Notes: generated by a model not told the origin, from the letters alone. 64,000 nucleotides of DNA from Bradyrhizobium sp. Arg816 (GCF_029989365.1 NZ_JAPRAQ010000004.1:372001-436000); one strand, 5' to 3'. Numbered from the stretch's first letter, positions 29,368-39,217 are shown. Numbers and translations are program-made.

Positions 29368-30738
29368 CTAGAACGCGTATTCCGCGTAGGCCGGTTCCAC
29401 GGAGCCGTTCCAGGCGCCGTTGAACTTCTCCAGCATCTCCTCGGCCGGCGTCCGGCCGGAATCGATGATGCGATCGAGCGGCTCCAGATGCCGGGTCTCG
29501 TCGCGGCCGAGCTGGTCGATCCGGCCGCGGCGGCGCAGGCCGGCATGGGCCAGAACGAGGCATTCCTTGGCGATCTCGAACAGATAGCGGTCCTTGATCC
29601 GCGCCTTGAAGCCGAACCGCGGCACGTCGTCGCGCAGGGCCTGGCGCTCATGCGCGGTCCAGTGCTTCACGAGGTCCCAGGCGGCATCGAGCGACACATC
29701 GTCGTAGAGCAGCCCGGCCCAGAACGCCGACAGCGCCGGCAGGCGGCCCCACGGGCCACCATCGGAGCCGCGCATCTCGAGATAGCGCTTGAGGCGCACT
29801 TCCGGGAAGATCGTCGAAAGATGATTGGCCCAGTCCGACAGCGTCGGACGTTCGCCGGGCAGATTGTTGTTGCGGCCGTCGAAGAAGGCGCGGAACGAGG
29901 AGCCCGAGACGTCGATGTAATCCTCGTCGCGCTTGACGAAATACATCGGCACGTCGAGCGCGTAGTCGACATAGCGCTCGAAACCCATGCCGTCCTCGAA
30001 TGCCCACGGCATCATGCCCGAACGCGCATTGTCGGTGTCGCGCCAGATCTCGGAGCGGAACGACAGGAAGCCGTTCGGCTTGCCCTCGGTGAACGGCGAA
30101 TTGGCAAACAGCGCGGTCGCGACCGGCTGCAGCGCGAGCGAGACGCGCAGCTTCTTGACCATGTCGGCTTCGGAGGAGAAGTCGAGATTGGTCTGCACCG
30201 TGCAGGTCCGGTACATCATGTCGAGGCCGTATTGGCCGACCTTCGGCATGTAATTGGTCATGATCTTGTAGCGGCCCTTGGGCATCACCGGGATGTCGGC
30301 GCGCGACCAGGACGGCGTCATGCCGAGCCCGAGGAAGCCGATGCCGAGCGGAGTCGCGATCTCGCGCACCTGCGCCAGATGCGCCATCAGCTCGCTCTGG
30401 GTCTGATGCACGTTCTCGACCGGCGCGCCGGAGAGTTCGAACTGTCCGCCGGGCTCGAGCGAGATGGCGCCGCCGCCGGTGACGTCGTAGAGGCCAATGA
30501 TGTTGCCCTTCTCCATGATCGGCTCCCAGCCGAGCAGGAGCTTCATGCCTTCGAGCAGCGCGCCGATGCCCCGCGCACCCTCGTAAGGCACCGGACGGTG
30601 GCCTTCGAGCGTGAACGGCGTCTTCTCGTGCTCAGTGCCCATGCGGAATTCGGACGGGTCCTTGCAGCCGGCCTCGAACCACGCGACGAGTTCGTCGCGC
30701 GATTGCAGCGGCGTCATATCGATCTGGTCTCGCGCCAT
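29368..30738 (-). CDS. gshA: Glutamate-cysteine ligase, plant/alphaproteobacterial type
   Basis: GshA joins L-glutamate and L-cysteine with ATP to make gamma-glutamylcysteine, the first step of glutathione synthesis. The 456-residue protein fits the plant-type family: FRMGTEHEK near the start, SLEPGGQFELSG, TCTVQTNLDF, and the internal RLKRYLEMRGSDGGPWG. It differs from the enterobacterial form. It is followed 100 bases upstream in the chromosome by MarR and GST genes, which fits a glutathione-linked detoxification neighbourhood. Cytosolic. Confidence 0.95.
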   Translation of the reverse strand: MARDQIDMTPLQSRDELVAWFEAGCKDPSEFRMGTEHEKTPFTLEGHRPVPYEGARGIGALLEGMKLLLGWEPIMEKGNIIGLYDVTGGGAISLEPGGQFELSGAPVENVHQTQSELMAHLAQVREIATPLGIGFLGLGMTPSWSRADIPVMPKGRYKIMTNYMPKVGQYGLDMMYRTCTVQTNLDFSSEADMVKKLRVSLALQPVATALFANSPFTEGKPNGFLSFRSEIWRDTDNARSGMMPWAFEDGMGFERYVDYALDVPMYFVKRDEDYIDVSGSSFRAFFDGRNNNLPGERPTLSDWANHLSTIFPEVRLKRYLEMRGSDGGPWGRLPALSAFWAGLLYDDVSLDAAWDLVKHWTAHERQALRDDVPRFGFKARIKDRYLFEIAKECLVLAHAGLRRRGRIDQLGRDETRHLEPLDRIIDSGRTPAEEMLEKFNGAWNGSVEPAYAEYAF

Positions 30739-30839
30739 ATCAAACTCTAATCAAAAAGGGCGCTTCGATCGAAGGCGCGCGGGTGACGGGGTGGTCCGCG
30801 AACCCAGGGGGTGCACGGACGAGCTGGTGTGCCGCACGA

Positions 30840-31334
30840 TCATCGCGACGGCGTGGTTTCGTTGACGTGGACGGGCGGCAGTTTCATCTCGCCGCACGAG
30901 CAGCCGAGACGGTCGAGCAGACCGCTGAGCTTGACGGCATCCGCATCGGACAGTTTCGAGCCGACATACTTTTCGATCGCGGCCGAATAGGCGCCCCACA
31001 TCCGCTTCTGCAACTCGCGGCCGGCTTCCGTGATCTCCACGAACTGGCCGCGCTTGTCGATCTTGCATTCGCGCCGGGAGGCGAGTCCCTCGTCGACCAG
31101 GCGGTCGATCAGGCGCGAGGTGGAGTATTGCGGGATCAGCATCTGCCGCTCGAGTTCCACCGGCCGCAGCTCACCCGAGGGCGCTCGCGACAATTCGAGC
31201 AGCGCGTCGTACCATGCCAGCGGCGGGAATCCCGCCTTCTTCAAGTCCTGCTCGACGCAATCGAGCACGCGGCTCTGCACCCGCATCAGGCGGATCCAGG
31301 CGGAAGTAGCCTCGGTCGATGGTTTGCGTTTCAT
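30840..31334 (-). CDS. MarR family transcriptional regulator
   Basis: The 164-residue protein has the MarR winged helix: ELRPVELERQMLIPQYSTSRLIDRLVDEGLASRRECKIDKRGQFVEIT, with the wing residues D and R in place. Helices at both ends serve for dimerisation. The ATG at 31334 was chosen; a TTG at 31346 gives four extra residues. It is divergent from a glutathione S-transferase gene, and two palindromic boxes lie between them. It probably represses both genes until a phenolic or electrophilic ligand binds. A CSCG near the end (residues about 149-152) could be redox-active. Confidence 0.92.
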   Translation of the reverse strand: MKRKPSTEATSAWIRLMRVQSRVLDCVEQDLKKAGFPPLAWYDALLELSRAPSGELRPVELERQMLIPQYSTSRLIDRLVDEGLASRRECKIDKRGQFVEITEAGRELQKRMWGAYSAAIEKYVGSKLSDADAVKLSGLLDRLGCSCGEMKLPPVHVNETTPSR

Positions 31335-31373
31335 GGTCCCGCTCAAGCTCGTCGCCCGTCTCTTACCCTACTC

Positions 31374-31419
31374 GATGCACCTGCATCAATCTTGACTATT
31401 GGATGCAGGCGCATGTAGT
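31374..31419. promoter_or_regulatory. MarR-type operators and GST promoter
   Basis: A palindrome GATGCACCTGCATC (31374-31387) is followed 28 bases later by an imperfect copy GATGCAGGCGCATG (31402-31415). A promoter-like TTGACT (31392-31397) and TGTAGT (31414-31419) with a 16-base spacer overlap the second box. The layout suits repression of the GST gene by the divergent MarR protein. Confidence 0.65.
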
Positions 31420-31460
31420 CGTTCTTTCGCCCTAACCAAGCGTCAAGAGGAGGAAATTCC

Positions 31461-32075
31461 ATGAAACTCTATTACACGCCCGGCGCCTGCTCCCTGTCTC
31501 CCCACATCGCGCTCCTGGAAGCCGGCCTGCCCTATGAGCTGGTCAAGGTCGATATCCGGGCCAAGAAGCTCGAAAATGGTGAGGATTATCTGAAGCTGAA
31601 CCCGAAGGGCCAGGTCCCTGCGCTCGGCCTCGACAGCGGCGAGATCGTGACCGAAGGCCCGGTCATTGTCCAGATGATCGCGGACCAGGCCGCCGCAAAG
31701 GCGCTGGCGCCCGCCCACGGCAGTTCCGAGCGCTACAAGCTGCTGGAGTGGCTGAACTTCCTCACCTCGGAGGTGCACAAGAGCTTCGGCCCGCTGTTCG
31801 CGCCGGCGCTGAACGACGAGGCCAAGGCCTTCTTCAAGGACCGCGTCATGGGCAAGCTGACATACATCGACAGCCAGCTCGCCGGCCGCGACTACCTCAT
31901 GGGAAAGCAGTTCACGGTGGCCGATGGCTATCTCTTCACGATGCTGACCTGGGGCGACCGGATGAAGTTCGACCTCTCGGCCATGCCGAACCTGACCGCC
32001 TACAAGGCTCGCGTCGCAGCGCGGCCGCAGGTGCAGGAGGCGCTGAAGAAGGAAGGCCTTGCGCAGGCGAGGTAA
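31461..32075 (+). CDS. gst: Glutathione S-transferase, beta-class-like
   Basis: The 204-residue protein starts MKLYYTPGACSLSPHIALLEAG, in which Cys10 is the position of the beta-class catalytic cysteine. NPKGQVPAL gives the cis-proline and TEGPVIVQMIAD the glutathione-binding residues. The C-terminal helical domain has FTVADGYLFTML. It conjugates or reduces electrophiles with glutathione in the cytosol. A GAGGAGGAAA ribosome-binding site precedes the ATG. The divergent MarR gene probably controls it, and gshA two genes away supplies glutathione. Confidence 0.95.
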   Translation: MKLYYTPGACSLSPHIALLEAGLPYELVKVDIRAKKLENGEDYLKLNPKGQVPALGLDSGEIVTEGPVIVQMIADQAAAKALAPAHGSSERYKLLEWLNFLTSEVHKSFGPLFAPALNDEAKAFFKDRVMGKLTYIDSQLAGRDYLMGKQFTVADGYLFTMLTWGDRMKFDLSAMPNLTAYKARVAARPQVQEALKKEGLAQAR

Positions 32076-32102
32076 GCGCATCGCAACGTGCAACACGCGA
32101 TA

Positions 32103-32123
32103 GGCCGGATCGACGATCCGGCC
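32103..32123 (+). terminator. Hairpin after GST gene
   Basis: A 9-bp stem GGCCGGATC-GAC-GATCCGGCC starts 28 bases after the GST stop and is followed by CCTTCGT, so the T tract is weak. The same 21-base core recurs at 33018-33038. Confidence 0.6.
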
Positions 32124-32305
32124 CCTTCGTATTCTGCCCCGAGCGGGGTGGGTGCGAACCCATCTCGCCGGATCATCGTACCTATCATTAGACTTATGAA
32201 CTACTGTTCGCCAAATGTAAGTAGTGCTGTCTTGTCAGTACCCGTAAAGCGCGCGAGCTTGGCGGAATTGTTAGAGGATTGTTTGTACTTTCATCGGAGT
32301 TGAAC

Positions 32306-32614
32306 TTGACGATTGCCTTGGTCCTGATCGTCGCAAGTGCTTTGGTGGGAATAGCGACAGGTTATGTTTTCAGGATCTGGGCGCTGATATTGATTGCGCC
32401 GGCGATCGCAGTTTTCTCGGCAATCATTCTTCGCGTTTACGAATTCGGAATGATGGCGGGTGTGACCGTCATCGCCATCTGTCTTGCCGCCTGCCAGCTC
32501 GCCTACTTCGCGGCGGCCTACCTGCTGCACGCGCGGGGGGTCTCAGCCCATGACGAAGTCGACGGCGAGCCAGGCGAGGGAAGCCAGCATAAAATCCGCC
32601 GCCAGCACAAGTAA
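32306..32614 (+). CDS. Small membrane protein, three spans
   Basis: The product of about 102 residues has three hydrophobic segments (roughly residues 2-22, 25-42 and 48-72) and a charged C-terminal tail rich in Glu, Gln and His. TTG at 32306 was chosen because GGAG lies seven bases before it; the frame is open upstream to a TTG at 32279. I recognise no family. The tail overlaps, in the opposite strand, the end of the minus-strand gene at 32543-32761. Inner-membrane location is inferred. Confidence 0.55.
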   Translation: MTIALVLIVASALVGIATGYVFRIWALILIAPAIAVFSAIILRVYEFGMMAGVTVIAICLAACQLAYFAAAYLLHARGVSAHDEVDGEPGEGSQHKIRRQHK

Positions 32615-32761
32615 CGCCAAAGCGGCCCAAAGCATCGGTCCCTTGCGGCGCAGGCGCGCCGGCTTCTGTTGCGGGGAGAGGCGGGGAGTGGCGGGTTCAA
32701 CAGCATACTTCGCGGTGAGATCGCGACCGAGCGCGGTCTTCCGCAGCACCAAAGAGTTCAT
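32543..32761 (-). CDS. Small single-span membrane protein
   Basis: The 72-residue protein has a basic, proline-containing N-terminal half (KTALGRDLTAKYAVEPATPRL) and one long hydrophobic helix (MLWAALALLVLAADFMLASLAWLAVDFV) at the end. No ribosome-binding site is clear; the ATG at 32761 follows a TTG at 32764. The 3' ends of this gene and the plus-strand gene before it overlap by 72 bases, which is unusual, so one of the two may be a chance frame. The hydrophobic segment makes this one plausible. Confidence 0.45.
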   Translation of the reverse strand: MNSLVLRKTALGRDLTAKYAVEPATPRLSPQQKPARLRRKGPMLWAALALLVLAADFMLASLAWLAVDFVMG

Positions 32762-33014
32762 CAAGGATACTTTCTTATTTTGTCTTCAACCTGCCGATGG
32801 CTCGGCAAGTGTCCCGACCGGGTTCGTGGCCCTGACCCAGAGCAAGACTAGTGCCAGGGCCGAGCAAAAGAACGGCGCAGCTTTGACACGCCTATGACAA
32901 TTGCGCGACGCTGCGGCAGCAGGGACTCTGGCACGGTTCCTACGCGAATTCTGTGACTGGTTCCACAAGCCGGGAACAAATCTGACGCAACCGTGATGAT
33001 GTCTCCCCAAACAA

Positions 33015-33041
33015 AAAGGCCGGATCGACGATCCGGCCTTT
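33015..33041. terminator. Bidirectional terminator between small genes and fadJ
   Basis: A perfect 12-bp stem AAAGGCCGGATC-GAC-GATCCGGCCTTT has A and T tracts on both sides, so it can stop transcription from either strand. It lies about 110 bases past the end of the leftward beta-oxidation operon. Confidence 0.8.
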
Positions 33042-33055
33042 CGGTTCCTGGATGC

Positions 33056-33140
33056 GTAGCCCGGATGGAGCGAAGCGTAATCCGGGGTCTTTGCATCTGG
33101 TGAGATCGTCCCGGATTTCGCTGCGCTCCATCCGGGCTAC
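33056..33140. repeat. REP-like palindromic element, family 3 (GTAGCCCGGATGGAG)
   Basis: Outer arms GTAGCCCGGATGGAGCG and CGCTCCATCCGGGCTAC are perfect inverted copies. They enclose AAGCGTAATCCGGG and CCCGGATTTCGCTG. The 85-base element would fold into one long hairpin. Confidence 0.85.
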
Positions 33141-33151
33141 GAAGAAAGCGG

Positions 33152-35365
33152 TCAGGCCGCAGCCTTCTTCGGCGCGAATCGGCCGTAGAAGGTTTCTCCC
33201 TTGGCAGCCATCTCCTCGAGAAGCTTCGGCGGGGTGAAGCGCGAGCCGTACTTCGCCTCCAGCTTGTGGCAGAGCTCGACGAATTTCTTCGTTCCCATGA
33301 AGTCGATGTAGGACAGCGTGCCGCCGGTGAACGGCGCGAAGCCGAAGCCGAGGATCGAGCCGACATCCGCCTCGCGCGGGTCGGTGATGACGTGGTCTTC
33401 GACCGTGCGCGCGGCTTCCACCGCCTGCACCACCAGGAAACGCTGCTTCAGCTCTTCGATGTCGAGCGTATCGGGGTCGAGCTGCTTCGGCTGGAGCGCC
33501 GACAGCCCCGGCCACAGGCTCTTCTGGCCCTTGCCCTTCTCGGGGTAGTCGTAGAAGCCCTTGCTGTTCTTGCGGCCGAGACGGCCCTGCTTCTCGACCA
33601 TCTCCACCATCAGCTTCTTCTGATCGGGATTGATGGCGTTCGGTCCGAGATCGGCTTCCGTCGCCTTCATGATCTTGAGGCCGAGGTCGAGTGCGACTTC
33701 GTCCGAGAGCGAGAGCGGGCCGACCGGCATGCCGGCCATCTTGGCGCAGTTCTCGATCATCGCAGGCGGCACGCCTTCCAGGAACATCTCGTTGCCTTCG
33801 GCGACGTAGCGGCCGACGCAGCGGTTGGCGAAGAAGCCGCGGCTGTCGTTGACGACGATCGGCGTCTTGCCGATCTGCCGGACGTAGTCGAGCGCGGTCG
33901 CGAGTGCGACATCGCCGGTGTTTCTGCCTTTGATGATCTCGACCAGCATCATCTTCTCGACCGGCGAGAAGAAGTGGATGCCGACGAATTTGCCCTGGTC
34001 CTTGAAACCTTCGGCCAGCGAGGTGATCGGCAGCGTCGACGTGTTCGACGCGAAGATCACGTCCGGCTTCAGATATTCCTGCGCCTTGGCGAAGGTCTCG
34101 GCCTTGACCTTGCGGTCCTCGAACACGGCCTCGATAACGAGGTCGACGTCCTTCAGCGCAGCGTAGTCCGCAGTCGGCGTAATGCGCGCGAGCAGCGCAT
34201 CGGCGTCACCGGGCTTGGCGCGGCCCTTCTTGATCTGCTCCTCGATCACCTTCTGCGCATGCGCCTTGCCCTTGTCGGCACTCTCCTGGTCGCGGTCGAT
34301 CAGGACGACGTCGAGGCCGGCACGGGCCGAGACGTAGCCGACGCTCGCACCCATGAAGCCGGCGCCGATCACCGCGATCTTCTTCACCTGGGTCGGGGCT
34401 ACGTCCTTCGGACGGCGCGCGCCCTTGTTCAGCTCCTGCATCGACAGGAACAGGCTGCGGATCATCGCGGCCGCTTCCTTCGAACGCAGCACCGAGGTGA
34501 AGTAGCGCGACTCGACGCGCAGTGCCGCGTCGATCGGCAGCTGCAGGCCTTCATAGACGCAGCTCATGATCGCACGCGCGGCGGGATAATTGTCGTAGGT
34601 CTCGCGGCGATAGATCGCGTTGCCCGCCGGGAACATCATCATGCCGGCCTTGGAGAACACCGGACCGCCCGGCGGCTTGAAGCCCTTCTCGTCCCAGGGC
34701 GCGACGGCCTTGCCGCCGCCCTTGATCCAGTCTTTCGCTGCCTTGACGAGATCAGCCGCAGGGACGATGGCGTGAATGAGATTCAGCGCCTTGGCTTTCT
34801 CGACCGTGACCGGATCGCCCTTGAGCAGGATCGTCATCGCGTCCTGCGGCGGTACCAGGCGCGGCACGCGCTGCGTGCCGCCGGCGCCGGGGAACAGGCC
34901 GACCTTGACCTCGGGCAGGCCGAGGCGCGTCTTGGGATTTTCCGCCGCCACGCGGTAGTGGCAGCACAGCGTGATCTCGAAACCGCCGCCGAGCGCGAGG
35001 CCGTTGATCGCGGCCGCCCACGGCTTGCCGGAGGTCTCGATCGAGCGCAGCACCTGCGAGAAGCGCCGGCTCTGGTCGAACAGCATCTGGTTCGCGGCGG
35101 TCTCGTCCTGCTCCTTCAGGACCTTGGCGTAGGCCTGGTTCATGCCCTCGAGCATCGACAAATCGGCGCCGGCGCAGAACGCTTCCTTGGCGGAGGTGAT
35201 GACGACGCCCTTCACCGCGGCGTCGGCCGTGGTTTCCTTGACGATCGCATCGAGCTCACTGGTCGAGGTCTCGTCGAGCACGTTCATCGAACGACCCGGG
35301 ATGTCCCAGGTGACGAGCGCGATGCCGTCGGAATCGGTTTCAACCTTGAAGTTCTTGTAAGCCAT
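33152..35365 (-). CDS. fadJ: Bifunctional enoyl-CoA hydratase / 3-hydroxyacyl-CoA dehydrogenase
   Basis: This multifunctional beta-oxidation enzyme hydrates enoyl-CoA and oxidises 3-hydroxyacyl-CoA. The 737-residue protein has a crotonase domain (about 10-200: [49 protein letters not shown]). An NAD-binding 3-hydroxyacyl-CoA dehydrogenase domain begins at residue 330 ([18 protein letters not shown]). C-terminal dehydrogenase domains (about 512-730) follow. Last gene of a four-gene operon with thiolase, acyl-CoA dehydrogenase and an NTF2-like gene; a REP-like element lies between it and the thiolase gene. Confidence 0.95.
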   Translation of the reverse strand: MAYKNFKVETDSDGIALVTWDIPGRSMNVLDETSTSELDAIVKETTADAAVKGVVITSAKEAFCAGADLSMLEGMNQAYAKVLKEQDETAANQMLFDQSRRFSQVLRSIETSGKPWAAAINGLALGGGFEITLCCHYRVAAENPKTRLGLPEVKVGLFPGAGGTQRVPRLVPPQDAMTILLKGDPVTVEKAKALNLIHAIVPAADLVKAAKDWIKGGGKAVAPWDEKGFKPPGGPVFSKAGMMMFPAGNAIYRRETYDNYPAARAIMSCVYEGLQLPIDAALRVESRYFTSVLRSKEAAAMIRSLFLSMQELNKGARRPKDVAPTQVKKIAVIGAGFMGASVGYVSARAGLDVVLIDRDQESADKGKAHAQKVIEEQIKKGRAKPGDADALLARITPTADYAALKDVDLVIEAVFEDRKVKAETFAKAQEYLKPDVIFASNTSTLPITSLAEGFKDQGKFVGIHFFSPVEKMMLVEIIKGRNTGDVALATALDYVRQIGKTPIVVNDSRGFFANRCVGRYVAEGNEMFLEGVPPAMIENCAKMAGMPVGPLSLSDEVALDLGLKIMKATEADLGPNAINPDQKKLMVEMVEKQGRLGRKNSKGFYDYPEKGKGQKSLWPGLSALQPKQLDPDTLDIEELKQRFLVVQAVEAARTVEDHVITDPREADVGSILGFGFAPFTGGTLSYIDFMGTKKFVELCHKLEAKYGSRFTPPKLLEEMAAKGETFYGRFAPKKAAA

Positions 35366-35427
35366 GTTGGTTGCTCCTCGGTGCCGCAGCCGATCTCAGG
35401 CGCGGCGGTTGACTTGAGATCTCGTCT

Positions 35428-35564
35428 TACCCTCTCCCCTTGTGGGAGAGGGTCCGAGCGAAGCGAGGGGGTGAGGGGTCTGCATCCGCGGAGACAGACC
35501 CCTCACCCGGCTCGAACCCGCTCCGCGTGTTCGCGCCACCCTCTCCCACAAGGGGAGAGGGTAA
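35428..35564. repeat. REP-like palindromic element, family 1, second copy
   Basis: Outer arms TACCCTCTCCCCTTGTGGGAGAGG and its inverted partner, plus internal GGGTGAGGGGTCT/AGACCCCTCACCC arms, match the design at 24520-24655. It sits within the beta-oxidation operon, between thiolase and FadJ genes. Confidence 0.85.
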
Positions 35565-35568
35565 GAAA

Positions 35569-36777
35569 TCAGACCCGCTCGATGATGGTCGCGGTGCCCA
35601 TGCCGCCGCCGATGCACAGCGTCACAAGGGCGGTGGACTTGTTGGTGCGCTCGAGCTCGTCGAGCACGGTGCCCAAAATCATCGCGCCGGTGGCGCCAAG
35701 CGGATGGCCGAGCGCGATCGCGCCGCCATTGACGTTGATCCTGGCGTTGTCGATGTCGAACGCCTGGATGTAGCGCAGCACCACCGAGGCAAAGGCTTCG
35801 TTGAGCTCGAACAGGTCGATGTCCGACTTCTTCATGCCCGAACGCGCGAACAGCTTTTCGGTGACGTCGACCGGACCGGTCAGCATCATCGCGGGCTCGG
35901 AGCCGACGTTGGCGAAGGCGCGGATTTTTGCGCGCGGCTTCAGGCCGTATTTCGCACCCGCTTCCTTGCTGCCGAGCAGCACGGCGCCGGCGCCGTCGAC
36001 GATGCCCGACGAGTTGCCGGCGTGGTGCACGTAATTGACGCGCTCGATTTCCGGGTGCGACTGCACCGCGACGCCGTCAAAGCCGCCCATCTGCGCCATC
36101 ATCGTGAACGACGGCTGGAGCTGTGCCAGCGACTGCATCGTCGTCGAGGGACGCATGTGCTCGTCCTTGGCGAGGATGGTGAGGCCGTTGATGTCCTTCA
36201 CGGGCACGATGGACTTGTTGAACCGGCCCTCATCCCAGGCCTTGCCGGCGCGCTGCTGGCTCTGCACGGCATAGGCGTCGACGTCGTCGCGCGAGAAGCC
36301 ATATTTCGTGGCGATCAGATCGGCCGAGACGCCCTGCGGCATGAAGTAGGCCGGCACCGCCATCGACGGGTCCATCGGCCAGGCGCCACCGGAGGCGCCG
36401 ATGCCGACGCGGCTCATGGATTCGGCGCCGCCGCCGATCACGAGCTCATGCTGGCCGCTCATCACCTGGGCTGCGGCAAAATTCACGGCGTCGAGGCCGG
36501 AAGCGCAGAAGCGGCTGATCTGCACGCCGGGCACGGCTTCACCGAGGCCGGCCTTGAGCGCGGCGAAGCGCGCGATGTCGGAGCCGGCTTCGCCGACGGG
36601 GTCGACCACGCCGAGCACGACGTCGTCGACGGAATCTTCCGGCAAATTGTTGCGGTCCTTCAGCGCCTTCAGCGGCACGGTAGCGAGCGCGAGCGCCGTC
36701 ACCTCGTGCAGCGCGCCGTCCGCCTTGCCGCGGCCGCGAGGGGTTCGGACGTGGTCGTAGATATAGGCATCTGCCAT
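35569..36777 (-). CDS. fadA: Acetyl-CoA C-acyltransferase (thiolase)
   Basis: Thiolase cleaves 3-ketoacyl-CoA with CoA, releasing acetyl-CoA. The 402-residue protein has the nucleophile Cys91 in [11 protein letters not shown], the histidine motif [18 protein letters not shown], and the second active-site cysteine Cys388 in [11 protein letters not shown]. Length and motifs are complete. A degradative rather than biosynthetic role follows from its neighbours: acyl-CoA dehydrogenase upstream and the FadJ-type enzyme downstream. The symbol fadA is by role; the family does not separate substrate chain lengths. Confidence 0.93.
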   Translation of the reverse strand: MADAYIYDHVRTPRGRGKADGALHEVTALALATVPLKALKDRNNLPEDSVDDVVLGVVDPVGEAGSDIARFAALKAGLGEAVPGVQISRFCASGLDAVNFAAAQVMSGQHELVIGGGAESMSRVGIGASGGAWPMDPSMAVPAYFMPQGVSADLIATKYGFSRDDVDAYAVQSQQRAGKAWDEGRFNKSIVPVKDINGLTILAKDEHMRPSTTMQSLAQLQPSFTMMAQMGGFDGVAVQSHPEIERVNYVHHAGNSSGIVDGAGAVLLGSKEAGAKYGLKPRAKIRAFANVGSEPAMMLTGPVDVTEKLFARSGMKKSDIDLFELNEAFASVVLRYIQAFDIDNARINVNGGAIALGHPLGATGAMILGTVLDELERTNKSTALVTLCIGGGMGTATIIERV

Positions 36778-36846
36778 GGGAGCCTCCTGATTGCAGTTAT
36801 TGGTTACGACCGCGGCGCGGTCGGATCATTGGCGAAGCGGGAAGCC

Positions 36847-38637
36847 TCAGAAAGCTTCCGCCGGCAGTTCCATGATGGTGGCGCAGCCGGCCTGGATGCG
36901 CGCGAGATTGGCGGCGGTCTCCGGCAGCATGCGCTCCATGAAGAAGCGGCCGGTGACGAGCTTGGTCGAGAGATAGGGCGTCGCTCCGCTCGCGGCAATC
37001 TTCGCCTGCGTCACCTTGGCCATCTTCGCCCACATGTAGCCGAGCGCGACGAAGCCGAAGAGATGCAGGTAATCGGTTGCGGCAGCACCGGCATTGTCCG
37101 GCTTCGCCATGGCATTCTGCATCAGCCACGTGGTGGCCTGCTGGAGATGGCCGAGCGAAGCCGAGAGCGGCGCGATGAAGGGTTTTAGTGCCTCGTCGCC
37201 GCCGTTCTCCTTGGCGAAGGCCATGACCTCGCCGAAGAAGGCCATGATGGCACGGCCGCCGTCGCGCGGCAGCTTGCGGCCGACCAGGTCGAGCGCCTGG
37301 ATGCCGTTGGCGCCTTCATAGATCATCGCAATACGCGCATCGCGCACGAACTGCTCCATGCCCTGCTCGGCGATGTAGCCGTGGCCGCCATACATCTGCT
37401 GCGCCTGCACCGCGTTGGCAAAGCCGTAGTCGGTGAGGAAGCCTTTCAGTACCGGCGTCATCAGGCCCATGTGATCGTCGGCGGCCTGCCGGTCCTTGGG
37501 ATCCTCGGAGCGATGGGCGACGTCGCTCTTCAGCGCGGTCCACATCACGAAGGCGCGCGCGGCCTCGTTGAAGGCGCGGATCGAGAGCAGGGTGCGGCGC
37601 ACGTCGGGATGCACGATGATCGGGTCGGCCTGCTTGTCCGGCGCCTTGACGCCGGTCAGCGAGCGGCCCTGGATGCGGTCGCGGGCATAGGCGACCGCGT
37701 TCTGATAGGCGACCTCGGACTGCGCGAGACCTTGAACGGCGACGCCGAGGCGGGCCTCGTTCATCATCACGAACATGCCTTGCATGCCCTTGTTCTCTTC
37801 GCCGATCAGCCAGCCGGTGGCGCTGTCGTAGTTCATCACGCAGGTGGAATTGCCGTGAATGCCCATCTTGTGCTCGATCGAGCCGCACACCACGCCGTTG
37901 CGTGCGCCGACCGAACCATCGGCATTGACCAGGAATTTCGGCACCACGAACAGCGACACGCCCTTGATGCCGGCCGGTGCGCCCTCGATGCGGGCGAGCA
38001 CGAGGTGGATGATGTTGGGGGCGAGGTCATGCTCACCTGCCGAGATGAAGATCTTCGTGCCCGTGATCTTGAAGCTGCCGTCGGGCTGGCGGATCGCCTT
38101 GGTGCGGAGCATGCCGAGATCGGTGCCGCAATGCGGCTCGGTCAGGTTCATGGTGCCGGTCCACTCACCCGCCACCATCTTCGGCACGTAGGTCTGCTTC
38201 TGCTCGGGCGAGCCGTGCACGATCAGCGCCGCGGTCGCGCCCATGGTGAGGCCGCCATACATCGAGAACGCCATGTTGGCGGAGATCTGGAATTCGTTGA
38301 CCGCCTGGCTCAGCGTCACCGGCAGGCCCTGGCCGCCGAACTCGGTCGGCGCCGACAGGCCAAGCCAGCCACCCTCTGCCACTTGCTTGAAAGCGTCCTT
38401 GAAGCCCGTCGGCGTGGTGACGCTGCCGTCATCGGCGCGCTTGCAGCCTTCGAGATCGCCGACGCGGTTGAGCGGCTGCAGCACTTCTTCCGCGAGCTTC
38501 GCGGCTTCGCCGAGAATGGCTTCGCGCACGTCGCTCGACGCATCGGAGAAGCCGGCCAGATTGTCGTAGCGATCGATCTGGAAGACGTCGTTGAGCAGGA
38601 AGTTCACGTCTTCGACGGGGGCTTTATAGATCGGCAT
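36847..38637 (-). CDS. Acyl-CoA dehydrogenase with extra C-terminal domain
   Basis: This flavoprotein carries out the first oxidation of beta-oxidation. The 596-residue protein has the three usual parts: N-terminal helices, a middle barrel with MNLTEPHCGTDLGMLRTKA and GTKIFISAGEHD, and a C-terminal helical domain with the base Glu in MIYEGANGIQALDLVGRK. About 130 further residues (from about 465) match the extra domain of long ACADs such as DmdC/FadE-like forms (PF12806). It is 69 bases before the thiolase gene. Long or medium acyl-CoA is the likely substrate; a methylthio or aryl substrate is possible. Confidence 0.93.
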   Translation of the reverse strand: MPIYKAPVEDVNFLLNDVFQIDRYDNLAGFSDASSDVREAILGEAAKLAEEVLQPLNRVGDLEGCKRADDGSVTTPTGFKDAFKQVAEGGWLGLSAPTEFGGQGLPVTLSQAVNEFQISANMAFSMYGGLTMGATAALIVHGSPEQKQTYVPKMVAGEWTGTMNLTEPHCGTDLGMLRTKAIRQPDGSFKITGTKIFISAGEHDLAPNIIHLVLARIEGAPAGIKGVSLFVVPKFLVNADGSVGARNGVVCGSIEHKMGIHGNSTCVMNYDSATGWLIGEENKGMQGMFVMMNEARLGVAVQGLAQSEVAYQNAVAYARDRIQGRSLTGVKAPDKQADPIIVHPDVRRTLLSIRAFNEAARAFVMWTALKSDVAHRSEDPKDRQAADDHMGLMTPVLKGFLTDYGFANAVQAQQMYGGHGYIAEQGMEQFVRDARIAMIYEGANGIQALDLVGRKLPRDGGRAIMAFFGEVMAFAKENGGDEALKPFIAPLSASLGHLQQATTWLMQNAMAKPDNAGAAATDYLHLFGFVALGYMWAKMAKVTQAKIAASGATPYLSTKLVTGRFFMERMLPETAANLARIQAGCATIMELPAEAF

Positions 38638-38677
38638 GGTGGTCTCCCGGCAGGCGGTCTGAAGTGATGATGTTGGC

Positions 38678-39064
38678 TTAGGATTGCGCGGCGGCCAACT
38701 GCTCCGCCATCAGGCGGTGCAGCATGTTGATCGCCTTGAGCGGACGCACCATCACCTTGAAATGGGTGATGCGTCCTTCGGCATCGAAGGTGATGATGTC
38801 GACACCGTTGATCTCGATGCCGTCGATGACATTCTTGAATTCGAGCACTGCGCCGTCAGCGCTTTTCCACTCGCCGACATAGGTGAAGCCGGGACCGCCG
38901 AGCACCTTCTCGGCACTGGTGAGATATTTGAAGGTGATGTCGCGGCCGCGCTGTGGCGAATGCACCACGGGGCTTTCGAACACGGCGTCAGGATGGAGCA
39001 GGTCCCAGAGCGCGGCGCGGTCGTGGGACTTCATAAAGGCGTACCAGGAATCGAGGCCGGTCAT
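38678..39064 (-). CDS. NTF2/SnoaL-like protein leading the beta-oxidation operon
   Basis: The 128-residue protein has the SnoaL-like fold pattern: YAFMKSHDRAALWDLLHPDAVFESPVV at the start, GPGFTYVGEWKSADGAVLEFKNVIDGIEINGVDIITFDAEGRI-type strands at the end (split here by eye into two blocks). The ATG at 39064 was chosen for GGAGG ten bases upstream. First gene of the operon with acyl-CoA dehydrogenase 40 bases on. It may bind or isomerise an acyl-CoA intermediate, but no reaction can be named. A divergent PadR gene faces it. Confidence 0.82.
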   Translation of the reverse strand: MTGLDSWYAFMKSHDRAALWDLLHPDAVFESPVVHSPQRGRDITFKYLTSAEKVLGGPGFTYVGEWKSADGAVLEFKNVIDGIEINGVDIITFDAEGRITHFKVMVRPLKAINMLHRLMAEQLAAAQS

Positions 39065-39182
39065 TCTCAGGTGCCTCCCTTGATCAAAGGCCTTCCTGAT
39101 CGAAAGGCCTTGGCAAAAACGCGAAAACAACCCCATGCACAGTAGCGCGATGGCCGATAAGGGCGGGTCTGAAGCCCGCCTC

Positions 39183-39217
39183 ATATGCACATTGACGCAT
39201 ATGCACCGATGCGCATA
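39183..39217. promoter_or_regulatory. PadR operator region
   Basis: Between the divergent operon and padR there is a direct repeat ATATGCAC (39183-39190 and 39199-39206) and an inverted repeat TATGCAC-CGAT-GCGCATA (39200-39217, 6 of 7 paired). PadR repressors bind ATGC-rich palindromes of the ATGT-ACAT or ATGCA-TGCAT kind in their own promoters. Confidence 0.6.

Noticed and set aside
33266..35773. 835-codon plus-strand frame opposite fadJ
   Set aside because: Shadow frame; it also runs through a REP-like element into the thiolase gene.
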